Position numbers and translations under genes: made by a program
Origin: DATFQE01 sp963739085
Lineage (GTDB): Bacteria; Actinomycetota; Thermoleophilia; Gaiellales; Gaiellaceae
Assembly (NCBI GenBank): GCA_963739085.1
Contig: CAVTZA010000012.1
Span: 248,001 to 312,000 of the forward strand
Reading direction: 5' to 3'
Length of the DNA stretch: 64,000 bases
In this document: positions 8,876 to 17,582 of the stretch, piece after piece
Layout: each line of letters starts with the position of its first letter
Numbering within the stretch: the stretch's first letter is position 1
The notes under the pieces: model-generated
The model's database searches: none
What the model saw: the letters and a program-made list of their open reading frames with translations, nothing else
Told to the model about the DNA's origin: nothing

Positions 8876-9919
8876 TCAGCGGACCTTGGTCGGGATCTCG
8901 CCGATCTGGCCGTCGGCGATCTCGGTGCTGACCGTCTTCACCGCCGCGAGGTCCTTCGCCGGGACCTTCTTGCTGATCGTGCCGAGGGCGACGCCCTTCT
9001 GCTGGAGGCCGAAGGTCGCGTTTCTGCCTCCCTGCCAGGTGCCGTCCTGGATCGACTTGATCGTGGCGAAGACGGCGGCATCGACCTTCTTCTGCGCGCT
9101 CGTGAGCACGTGCGGACCGAGGAACGACTGGTCGGCGTCGACCCCGATGCCCCACACCTTCTCCTCCCGGGCCGCGTCGAGCGCACCCAGCCCGCAGCCG
9201 CCCGCGACCTGGAAGACGACGCCGGCGCCCTGTCCGATCTGGTTCAGTGCCAGCTCCTTGCACTTGGCCTGGTCGTCCCAGTCGGACGAGTAGCCGTTCA
9301 GCACTTTGATCCCCGGGTCGGCCTTCTTCGCGCCCGCCTGGTAGCCGGCGATGAAGCGGTCGACCGGCGGCTCCTTGAAGCCGCCGACCGAGCCGATCAC
9401 GTCCGGCCCCGGGCGGCGCTTCTCGGAGAGCCCCGCGAGGTACCCGGCGAGGTAGCCGACCTCCTGCTCCTTGAAGATCAGGCCGACGACGTTCTTCGGC
9501 TTGTGCTTCAGCGACGCCTGGTCGACGTCGATGATCGCGAACCTGCGGCCGGGGAACTTCGCCGCGGACGTGTCGATCGCAGCGCCCTGGGCGAAGCCGA
9601 CGCCGATGATCAGGTCGTACTTCTCGCGCGCGAGGCGCGCCATGTTCGGGATGTAGTCGGCCGCGGAGGCCGACTGGAGCACGCGGCCCTGGATCCCGAG
9701 CTCCCGCTCGGCACGCTTGAGCCCCTGGTAGGCGAGCTGGTTGAAGCCGCGGTCGTTCAGCTGCCCGAGGTCGGTCACCAGGCCGACCTTGAGCGGCTTC
9801 GACGCGGTCGTCTCGCCGGTCGTGGCCGGCGCGGCGTTGTCGCCGTCGTCGCCGCCGCACGCGGCCAGCGCGAGGAGGCTTGCGAGCACCGCGGCCAGGA
9901 CTGTGATTCGTCTCTTCAA
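8876..9919 (-). CDS. BMP family ABC transporter substrate-binding lipoprotein
   Basis: 347 aa periplasmic-binding-type lipoprotein. The signal peptide ends in LAAC (Cys ~21) followed by GGDDGDN, a classic lipobox and tether. The mature part has the BMP/Med signature: VGLVTDLGQLNDRGFNQLAYQGL, IIGVGFAQG, NVVGLIFKEQEVGYLAGYLAG and an IGVDADQSFLGPHVLTS strand. Family members (PnrA, BmpA) bind nucleosides for ABC uptake. No permease or ATPase genes are next to it, so it either serves a distant transporter or acts alone. It is divergent from the NrtR-like regulator with 29 bp between starts, containing a palindrome at 9923-9945. Confidence 0.93.
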   Translation of the reverse strand: MKRRITVLAAVLASLLALAACGGDDGDNAAPATTGETTASKPLKVGLVTDLGQLNDRGFNQLAYQGLKRAERELGIQGRVLQSASAADYIPNMARLAREKYDLIIGVGFAQGAAIDTSAAKFPGRRFAIIDVDQASLKHKPKNVVGLIFKEQEVGYLAGYLAGLSEKRRPGPDVIGSVGGFKEPPVDRFIAGYQAGAKKADPGIKVLNGYSSDWDDQAKCKELALNQIGQGAGVVFQVAGGCGLGALDAAREEKVWGIGVDADQSFLGPHVLTSAQKKVDAAVFATIKSIQDGTWQGGRNATFGLQQKGVALGTISKKVPAKDLAAVKTVSTEIADGQIGEIPTKVR

Positions 9920-9922
9920 GAG

Positions 9923-9945
9923 GTTTTCGACTGTTAGGCTAAAAC
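9923..9945. promoter_or_regulatory. Palindromic operator between BMP lipoprotein and NrtR-like gene
   Basis: 23-bp imperfect palindrome with half-sites GTTTTCGACT and AGGCTAAAAC around a 3-bp centre: 16 of 22 non-central positions are symmetric. It fills most of the 29-bp divergent gap and overlaps the TAGGCT -10-like box of the regulator, so a bound repressor could shut both genes. NrtR proteins are known to bind palindromes of about this length near NAD genes; binding here is inferred from position. Confidence 0.6.
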
Positions 9946-9948
9946 CGC

Positions 9949-10632
9949 GTGAATCCTACCACGACAGCAGCTCACGACGCGCTCGCAGTTGTGCTGCAGG
10001 TCCGGGACGGACGGCTCCAGGCGCTGCTGTGGCAGCGTGCGCGGGAGCCCTTCAGCGGACGCTGGGCACTCCCGGGCGGCGCGCTCGGCCCCGACGAGAC
10101 GCTCGAGCGCTCGATCGCGCGGCACCTCGCGGCCAAGGTCGACGTCCGCGAGCTGGCGCACCTGGAGCAGCTCGTCACGCTCAGCGAGCCCGACCGCCAT
10201 CCCGGACGGCGGGCGCTGGCGACCGCGTACCTCGGGCTGGTGCCGCTCGGCGTCGATCCGGGCCTTCCCGAGGACACGACCTGGCATCCCGTCGACAGGC
10301 TCCCCCGGCTCGCCTTCGACCACCGGCGGATCGTGCTCGCGGGCCGGGACCGGCTGCGGGCAAAGCTCTCCTACACGAACATCGGCTTCGCACTGGCGCC
10401 GGCCGAGTTCACGCTCTCGGCGCTCCGGGCGGTCTACGCTGCCGCACTCGGCCACGACGTCTCGACGACGAACCTCCAGCGCATCCTGCTACGGCGCGGG
10501 CTCCTCGCGGAGACCGGCGAGCGACGACCCCCGGGCCGGGCAGGCGGGCGGCCGGCCACCGTCTACCGGTTCCGCTCGCGGGAGCTCGAGGTCACCGACC
10601 CCTTCGCGGTGCTCAGGCCGCCTGTCCGCTAG
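9949..10632 (+). CDS. NrtR-like regulator (degenerate Nudix domain plus winged helix)
   Basis: 227 aa from GTG 9949. Residues ~8-140 have a Nudix fold (LQVRDGRLQALLWQRA, FSGRWALPGGAL), but the Nudix box is broken: where hydrolases have REUxEE it reads ARHLAAKV, so pyrophosphatase activity is not expected. Residues ~150-215 form the winged helix typical of NrtR (FTLSALRAVYAAALG ... TNLQRILLRRGLL). NrtR proteins sense ADP-ribose and repress NAD-metabolism genes. No NAD genes are adjacent; the palindrome upstream suggests autoregulation and control of the BMP lipoprotein gene. A plain Nudix hydrolase is less likely. Confidence 0.85.
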   Translation: MNPTTTAAHDALAVVLQVRDGRLQALLWQRAREPFSGRWALPGGALGPDETLERSIARHLAAKVDVRELAHLEQLVTLSEPDRHPGRRALATAYLGLVPLGVDPGLPEDTTWHPVDRLPRLAFDHRRIVLAGRDRLRAKLSYTNIGFALAPAEFTLSALRAVYAAALGHDVSTTNLQRILLRRGLLAETGERRPPGRAGGRPATVYRFRSRELEVTDPFAVLRPPVR

Positions 10633-10787
10633 CGCTCGACAGCAAGCATCAGCTGGTCGCGGCCGCTCCGGCAGCGTCGTAGTGCTCCGCCTCGGGACCT
10701 CACTTTTCGCGGGGCGGCGAACGTCGTATGCTGCTTCTGACTCGCTCGGGCCCAGCGGGCGGTTGAGCAGCCCCGACGGAGGAACGG

Positions 10788-11426
10788 GTGAAGGTCTTCA
10801 TCCTGGACGCCCATTCGATCTACCGCCATGGCCTGGCGTCCTGCCTGAGCGGCATGGACGACGTGGACTCGGTCGGGGAGGCAGCCGGCGTGCGCGAGGC
10901 GTGGAGCAGCCGTGAACTGCCCGAGAGCGACGTCGTGCTCGTCGATCCGGAGGTGAGCGGCGGCAACGACTTCATCCGCGAGGTGCGCGAGAAGACCGGC
11001 GCCGCCGTCGTCGTCTGCTCGTCCCGGACGGACGAGCAGGACGTCCTCGCCGCCGTCCAGGCGGGCGCGGTCGGCTACCTCTGCAAGGACACCCTGACGC
11101 CCGAGACGCTCGAGACCGGCGTGCGGGGGGCCTCGAACGGAGCCGGCGTGATGACGCCCGAGGTCCTGGGCAACCTCCTTCGCGGCATCTCGAGGGTCTC
11201 CCGCGAGGTGCTGGAGCCGCGCGGCCTGTCGCTCTCGTCGCTGACGGCGCGCGAGCAGGAGGTGCTGCGGCTCGTCGCCGCGGGTCATCCCACCCGCGAG
11301 GTCGCGCAGAAGCTCTGCTACAGCGAGCGGACGATCAAGAACGTGATCCACGACGTGGTCACGAAGCTCAATGCGCGGACCCGCTCGCAGGCCGTCGCAC
11401 AGGCCGTCCGTGAAGGCCTGATTTAG
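10788..11426 (+). CDS. LuxR/NarL-type response regulator with altered acidic pocket
   Basis: 212 aa from GTG 10788, 7 nt after GGAGG. The receiver domain is residues ~1-120 with a candidate phospho-acceptor Asp53 (LVDPEVSGG) and a Lys near 104, but the usual paired acidic residues are reduced to Asp7-Ala8 (FILDAHSIYRHGL). The LuxR helix-turn-helix lies at ~148-205 (LTAREQEVLRLVAAG ... SERTIKNVIHDVVTKLNA). No histidine kinase is nearby. It converges on the end of the eCIS operon, with its stop directly abutting the structured repeat at 11427. Phosphorylation-independent action is plausible. Confidence 0.9.
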   Translation: MKVFILDAHSIYRHGLASCLSGMDDVDSVGEAAGVREAWSSRELPESDVVLVDPEVSGGNDFIREVREKTGAAVVVCSSRTDEQDVLAAVQAGAVGYLCKDTLTPETLETGVRGASNGAGVMTPEVLGNLLRGISRVSREVLEPRGLSLSSLTAREQEVLRLVAAGHPTREVAQKLCYSERTIKNVIHDVVTKLNARTRSQAVAQAVREGLI

Positions 11427-11600
11427 TAGGAGGGCTTGGCGAAATAACGACTGTGCCGCCGGGCCGCGCTGCTCGCCCCGAGGCGGCGTCCTCAGTCGCG
11501 CCCACGCTACGCGTCCTAGATACACGGACACTCCCTGCGTCCTTGCCTCGGAACGACCATCGCACCCCGGCAACGAGCGAAATTCCGCCAAGCCCTCCTA
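11427..11600 (-). ncRNA. Structured repeat element, copy 1 (unknown family)
   Basis: 174-bp element whose ends are inverted repeats: TAGGAGGGCTTGGCG at 11427-11441 and its exact complement at 11586-11600. Read on the minus strand the ends pair over 15 Watson-Crick pairs, then one G-U and three more pairs. A core of about 125 bp is near-identical to the copy at 44933-45103. The first three bases on the minus strand are the TAG stop codon of the hydrolase gene, and the other edge abuts the stop of the response-regulator gene, so the element fills the whole convergent gap. A mobile palindromic element or 3'-UTR RNA are both possible. Confidence 0.7.
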
Positions 11601-14600
11601 GGCCGCCGGGGCCGCGCCGGCCTTCGCGAGCAGCGCGCGCGCCTCTTCGAGCCGCTCCTGGTAGCGCCCGCGGTACTGCTCCGCAGGACGCTCGACATCG
11701 GCGACCCAGTCGCCCCACTTCGAGGGGTCGTCGAGGAAGTTGGTGTACCCGTCGGCGAGCCGCTTCTCCTTCTCGTGCACGGCGTGGTCGATGAACCACT
11801 TGATCTGCTTCTCCGGATCCTGGCCGTAGCCGGCGTACTCGCCCTGGTCCCAGATCGACGTGCGCATCTGGAAGTAGCCGATCGAGTCCGCGTCGCCGAA
11901 GTTGATGTTCGACAGGCGCGACTCCACCAGCGAGGCCATCACGGGCAGCTCAGGCGGGATCCCCGCCTGGCGGGCGCGCGCGGCCATCCACGCCGCGATC
12001 TGCTCCTTCGGCGCGTTGTCGCCCGGGTAGCCGGCGATCGTCGGGCCGACAGCGTCGCCGGCGACCTTCGCCGCCTCCGCATCAAGCCCGGGCTGTTGCT
12101 GGACCTTCGCCTTGACGTCGTCGTTCACCGCCTGCATGAACTGGACGGTGTTGCCCGACTTGGCACGGCCGGCGCCTTCGGCCGCGACGAACACGCCGCT
12201 CTCGCTCGCCGGGACTGCGGGCTCCGGTGCCGGGGCGGCGGGGGCCTCGGGTGCCGGGACGGCCGGAGCGGCCGGGGTCGCCGGCGCGGCGGCCGGAGCG
12301 ACCTCCGCTGCGGCTACCGCCGGCGCGGCCGGAGCAGGCACGCGGGCGAGACGAAGCCTGCGGGCGGCGGGTCGTCGAAGGCGATGTGGATGTGATCCTG
12401 GTGCCCGCCGTCGGTGAAGAAGCCCGGAGCGTTGATCGCCCACGGCGTCCCGACCTCCGTCGGCTTGATCGACGCCGGGAGGTCGACGAGCGCCTCCGCC
12501 AGCTCGCGCGACTTGAAGCTGTTCGGCCGCACGATCTCCCCGTCCACGCTCGCGATGTCCAGCCCGCGGCCCACGTAGTGGTTGGAGACCGACCCGGAGG
12601 AGCTGAGCTTGTCGTGGCCCGTGATGATCACCGAGAGCTTGATCTTGTGCTCCTTCGTCAGCTCGCCCAGGATCGAGATCAGCCTCGGGTCGACCCGGCC
12701 GGACGCGAGGTCCGCCCTTGCCGGCCCGGGTAGCTCGAGGTTGGCGCTCGAGAGGAGCGCCGTCAGCTCGGCGGACGCCGGCGCAGCCGGGCCCGCCGCC
12801 GCGAGCTCGCCGCCCGCGTGATCGTGGTCGTGCCCCGCTGCGGCGGCGTGCTCGTGGACGTCGGGCGTAGCCGACGGAGCGAAGGCCGGCTGCCCGCCCG
12901 AGTAGGCCTGCTCGAGATAGGGATACGGGTCCTCCATGTTCTCGTAGTGGTAGCCCCCGTCGAGCGTCTTCCAGAGCTCGATGTGGACATGCGGCGTCCC
13001 GCCCGTCCAGGCGGAGACTCCGGCGATCTGCTGGCCGGCTTCGACCCGGCCTCCCTCCGCGACGCCGGTCGGGTCGACGTGGCGGAAGACCCAGACCTTG
13101 CCGTCCGCACCCCGCACCTTCACGACCCCGCCGAAGATCTGCCCGGAGTTGCCGCGGGAGGCCTTCACCTCGACGACCTCGCCGGCGATCGGCGACCGGA
13201 CAGGCGCGCCGGGCTTCCCGAACAGGTCGTAGGCCGCGTGGTGGGCGGTGCCGCCGGCATCCGGCGCGCCCTCCGCGTCCACCATCGAGAACTCGGAGTC
13301 GTGCAGCTTGCCGCCCGCGTTCGTGTTGTCCATGTCGCCCGCTGCGATCGGCGCGACCGGAGCGCCCGGCGTCGGAGCGGCGGCCGGCGCGGCGGCGGCA
13401 TCGACGACGGCTGCCGCAGGCGGAGCGGCCGCGGCCGCGGGCGCCTGCTCGAACGGCCGGCACGGCGCTGACCGTCGCCGCTCCTTTCTGCGCGTCGGCG
13501 GGAGCGGCGACGAACACGCCGCTGCCGCTCGCGGCGGTGGTGCCGCCGGCGCCGCGGCCGGAGACGCCGCTGCGGCGGCGGCAGGAGCCCCGGGCACCGC
13601 GGGCGCCGCAGCGGGCGCGACCGCGGCGGGCGCACCGGCCTCCGGCACCGCGGCGACCATGCGCCGTCCACCGGCGAACTGCTCCTTGTAGTACGGCTCG
13701 TCGAGGCTCGAGATCTTGACCACGTCGCCCGTGTGCGGGGCGTGGATGAACTTGTGCGCCCCGATGTACATGCCCACGTGGTGCATGTCGCCGCTGGAGT
13801 CCTGGAAGAAGACGAGGTCGCCCCCCTCGAGCTTGTCCACGCTCTGGATGTGCTCGCCGACGTCGACCTGGTCGTACGTCACGCGGGGGATGTCGATCCC
13901 GACCTGCTTGTACGACCACTGCATCAGGCCCGAGCAGTCGAAGTTCGTCTGCGGCGTCGCGCCGCCCCACTGGTACGGCGTGCCGAGGTACTCCTTTGCG
14001 ATCGCGAGCGCCTTCTTCGCCTGCGGAGCCGCATCGAGCTCGGCGCCCTGCACCGCAGCAGCGAGATCAGGGTCGGGCGCGGCGCCGACCGGCGGTGGGC
14101 TCGGCTGGGCCTTTGAGAGCAGCTCCCGGGCCTCGGAGAGACGCTCCCCGTAGCGGTAGCGGTACTGCTCGGCCGGACGCTCGACGTCGGCGACCCACTC
14201 GCCCCACTTGCTCGAGTCCTTGAGGAACGCCACGTCGCCGCGGGCGACGCGCTTCTGCTTCTCGTGGAGCGCGTGATCGATGAACCACTTGAGCTGGAGC
14301 TCCGGCTTGCGGCCGTAGCCGGCGTACTCGCCCTGGTCCCAGATCGACGTGCGCATCTGGAAATAGCCGATCGAGTCCGCGTCGCCGAAGTTGATGTTCG
14401 ACATGCGCGACTCCACCAGCGACGCCATGATCGGCAGCTCGCCAGGCAGGCCCGCCTTGTGGGCCTGGCGCGCCATCCACGCGGCGATCTGCTCCTTCGG
14501 GGCGTTGTCGCCCGGGTAGACATCCGAGACGTCCGGCAGCCCGACCGGCGCGTCCGCGACGGCTGCCGCCGCCGGCGGCGGCTCCGGAGCGGTCGGTGCC

Positions 14601-15922
14601 GGCTGCGCCGCGGCGGGCTTGTCTTCCACCGCCGGGAGGGCGCTGACCGTCGCGCCGCCGCCGTTCGCGGGAGCGGCCCTGAAGACGCCGCTGCCGCCTG
14701 CATCCGCGGGATCAGCCGGCACCGGGGCAACGGGGGCTGCGCCGGCTGCGGGCGCCGCAGCAGCCGCAGGCGCCGCAGCGGCCGGAGTCGCCGCCGGGGG
14801 GGCCGCCTCGACCGGTGACTTGAACCCGGTGGGCGCCGGATCGTCGAAGGCGATGTGGATGTGATCCTGATGGCCGCCGTCGGTGAAGAAGCCCGGCGCG
14901 TTGATCGACCACGGCGCGCCCACCTCGGTCGGCCGGATCGAGGCCGGTAGGTCGATCAGCGCCTCCGCGAGCTCGCGCGACTTGATGCTGTTCGGCCGCA
15001 CGATCTCCCCGTCCACGCTCGCGATGTCCAGCCCGCGGCCGACGAAGTGGTTCGACAGCGACCCGCCCGACGTGTACTGGTCGTGCCCGGTGATGACGAC
15101 GGAGAGCCCGATCTTGTGCTCCTTCGTCAGGGAGGTCAGGATCGACACGAGGCGCGGGTCGACGCGGCCGGACTGGAAGTCGGCGCGTGCCGCCGCAGGC
15201 AGGTCGAGATTCGGATTGTCGAGCAGGGCCGCGAGCTCCCCCGACGGAGCGCCGACCGACCCTGCGGCTGCCAACTCGCCGCCCGCGTGATCGTGGTCGT
15301 GCCCTGCGCCGCCTGCGTGCTCGTGCACCTCGTGCGGAGCCGCTGCAGCATGGTGAGCTTCCTCGGGAGGCGCAACGGCCGGCGTCGACGCCAGCGACGG
15401 GCCGGCGCCGGCCTTGGGCGCAGCCTCCTTCGGCTCGGGCTGAGCGGCAGCCTGCTTCGGCTCCGGCGGCGCGCCGGCGTGCTGCGGCTCAGGCGGCTCC
15501 GTCTTCGGGCCGGTGCGCACCTGGTCGCCGTTGGCCGGGCCGGCGCCGTGCTGGTGGGAGACCGCGTTCATCTGCGCCTGGCTGATCGCCTTGATGCTGT
15601 GGCGGCTGAGCGCCTCGTTGACGACACCCGCCACCCGCTTGTCGCCGCCTCCGCCCAGGTTGGCGAGCTCGAGCGCGCCGATGCCCTCCGCGGCCGCGGC
15701 CATGATCACGCCCGCGAGGCTGGACATCGACTGGCGCAGCTCGAGCGTGTAGAGGGCCTTGGCGCCGCCGGAACCGCCGCGGAGCTCCTGGGCGAGCTCG
15801 GCCAGCCCGAACTGCTCGCATGCCGTGGCAGGATCGCGCCGGAACTCGGCCCGGAACGAGGAATCGGTCAGGAGCCGCTCGATGAGATCGGCGGCCTGCT
15901 TGGTCTCCTCAGGCGACGACAA
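11598..15922 (-). CDS. Multi-domain cell-wall hydrolase of the eCIS operon (frameshifted)
   Basis: About 1,441 aa after repairing three single-base shifts (missing base ~13546, extra base ~13458, missing base ~12343), all in Ala/Pro linkers. Order: a leader-like helical N-terminus (1-115); His-rich linker; M15-like domain with SNHFVGRGLD and HQDHIHIAFDD (~230-375); lysozyme-like domain with ASLVESRMSN and SIGYFQMR (~455-600); NlpC/P60 with FDCSGLMQWSY (~660) and HHVGMYIG (~715); M23 with HHAAYD and HVHIELW (~895-980); a second M15-like (~1040-1195) and a second lysozyme-like domain (~1260-1435). The duplicated pairs are close copies. It starts at TTG 15922, overlapping the M50 gene by 14 bp. 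Likely cuts peptidoglycan for injection-system assembly, release or penetration. Confidence 0.85.
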
Positions 15923-17582
15923 CGTCGTCGTCCTTCCGCCGGAGCCGCTCGCGCAGCGGCCGACCCACCATCACCAACACCGGGACGAACATCAGCAGGT
16001 AGAAGGCGCCGAACACACCCCACACCACCTCCGGCGGAGCCAATGAGGTCAGAACCTCGTAATAACGCGTCGACATCACTATGACGAATGCCACAGCTGC
16101 CACTGTCCACGCAAGCCCCGCAAGGGCATAGATCAGCAGCGCGCGAGGCTCGTCGGAGGCACGGCTGCGCCCCGAGATGACCGCCGCGAGGTGGGCGCGG
16201 GCCCGCTTTCGCAGCCCCGGCTCGCCGAGCCAGTCCACGAGCATGTGGTAGCCGTCGCGGTCGAGCAGCGGGTTCAGGTTCGAGAACGCGCCGACATAGG
16301 CCGCGAAGGCGAGCTGGAAGAAGATGTCGCGGACGTTCCCGTGCACGAAGGCGGCCGCGAGCGAGAAGGCGCCGCCGACGAGCAGGTCGCTCGCGGGGCC
16401 CGCGGCGCTGATCGCGAGGCGGCGCCTGCGGGGCTCGAACCAGCCGTCGGACGTGTCGACGAACGCGTACGGGAAGACGAGCATCAGCTTGACGCCCGCG
16501 CGCGAGACGCGCCTGCCGTACGAGCTGACGACGAGCCCGTGCGCGAGCTCGTGGAACGCGACCACGATGAAGCGGCCGATCAGGAAGACGAACGCGCCGA
16601 TGCCGATCCGGTTCGCGACGACGAACGGCGTGCCGTACCGGTTGACGATCAGGTAGGCGAAGGCGGCGAGCCCCGTCACGCCGAGGATCGCCATCGCGAC
16701 GAGCGCCACGCGCGTGAACAGGATCCAGCCGCCGGCGAGGTAGACCCGCTCGAAGAAGCGGCCCAGCCCCTTGATCTCGAACTCGCGTGGCTTCAGCGCC
16801 GCGGCGAACCCGCTGCTCGAGCCGTCCATGGTCGAGCTCTCGACGCCCTCGAGCAGTCCTTTCTCGCCCAGGTCGGCGAGGAGCCGTGCGAGGCGGGTCG
16901 CGCCGCCCGGGCCGAAGCGCTCCTCCGCGTCGGTGATCAGCTCCGGCAGCGCGTGCTGCCCGTCGAGCTGGCGGAAGACCGCGGCCTCGTCGTCGCCCAT
17001 GCGCGCGAACGACCCGTCTCCACGCAGGTCCTTGAGCACCCACCGCCGCGATCCCTCGCCCTCCTCCAGCCGTTTCAGCGCCCAGCCGGACCGCACTCGG
17101 GGACGAAAGCCGTAGGAGGTCGCGTTCTCGTCGACCTGGCTCGCGCCGAGGGCCGACACGAACAAGGTCGCACCCGGGCGCACGACGATCGTCCGGCCGG
17201 CCTCGCTCTCCTGCCTGCGCCGCTCGACGCGGAACTCGACGTTGCCGACGTGGACCCGCGCGCCGTCGCGCAGCTTGGAGCGCGCGCCGACCGGCTTGCC
17301 GTCGAGGAAGGTGCCGTGCGTCGAGCCGGCGTCCTCGACCCACGCACCGTCCTTGCCCACGAGTACCCGGGCGTGGTGGCGCGACACCGAGCGGTCGTCG
17401 AGCTGGATCGCGTTGTCGGCGGCCCGGCCGATCGTCAGCAGCTCGGTGAGCGGCACGCGGGCGCCGTCCGGGAGCACGACCTCGAGCTCGAGGCTCGATC
17501 CGCCGCCGACCGGGGCTCCGCAGCTGGGGCAGAAGGCCGCCCGGCGGGCGACCTGCCGCCGGCAGCTCCGGCAGAGCGGCAC
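15909..17582 (-). CDS. Zinc-ribbon, FHA, PqqD-like and M50 metalloprotease membrane protein
   Basis: 557 aa from GTG 17582, which shares a base with the preceding stop (TAGTG). Residues 4-22 hold two CxxC pairs (zinc ribbon). Residues ~30-115 form an FHA domain (TIGRAADNAIQL, SVSRHHARV, STHGTFLDG), a phosphothreonine reader. Residues ~160-260 resemble the PqqD-like winged helix used to bind peptide leaders (WVLKDLRG ... VFRQLDGQHALPELI). The rest is a multi-helix M50 protease with the zinc motif HELAH and the distal NPLLDRDGYH. Such proteins are annotated as peptide zinc metalloproteases or site-2 proteases. The neighbouring hydrolase has a leader-like N-terminus, a candidate substrate by inference. 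Confidence 0.88.
   Translation of the reverse strand: MPLCRSCRRQVARRAAFCPSCGAPVGGGSSLELEVVLPDGARVPLTELLTIGRAADNAIQLDDRSVSRHHARVLVGKDGAWVEDAGSTHGTFLDGKPVGARSKLRDGARVHVGNVEFRVERRRQESEAGRTIVVRPGATLFVSALGASQVDENATSYGFRPRVRSGWALKRLEEGEGSRRWVLKDLRGDGSFARMGDDEAAVFRQLDGQHALPELITDAEERFGPGGATRLARLLADLGEKGLLEGVESSTMDGSSSGFAAALKPREFEIKGLGRFFERVYLAGGWILFTRVALVAMAILGVTGLAAFAYLIVNRYGTPFVVANRIGIGAFVFLIGRFIVVAFHELAHGLVVSSYGRRVSRAGVKLMLVFPYAFVDTSDGWFEPRRRRLAISAAGPASDLLVGGAFSLAAAFVHGNVRDIFFQLAFAAYVGAFSNLNPLLDRDGYHMLVDWLGEPGLRKRARAHLAAVISGRSRASDEPRALLIYALAGLAWTVAAVAFVIVMSTRYYEVLTSLAPPEVVWGVFGAFYLLMFVPVLVMVGRPLRERLRRKDDDVVVA

Noticed and set aside
12340..13560. Phase-variable or programmed frameshifting in the hydrolase gene
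   Set aside because: No slippery heptamer or long homopolymer is at the shifts, and similar single-base shifts occur in aceB and adh, so sequence error is simpler.
13374..13660. Repeat expansion of GCC/GGC triplets as a regulatory repeat
   Set aside because: It is simply the codon bias of an Ala/Pro linker within the hydrolase; the same composition occurs in the other linkers.
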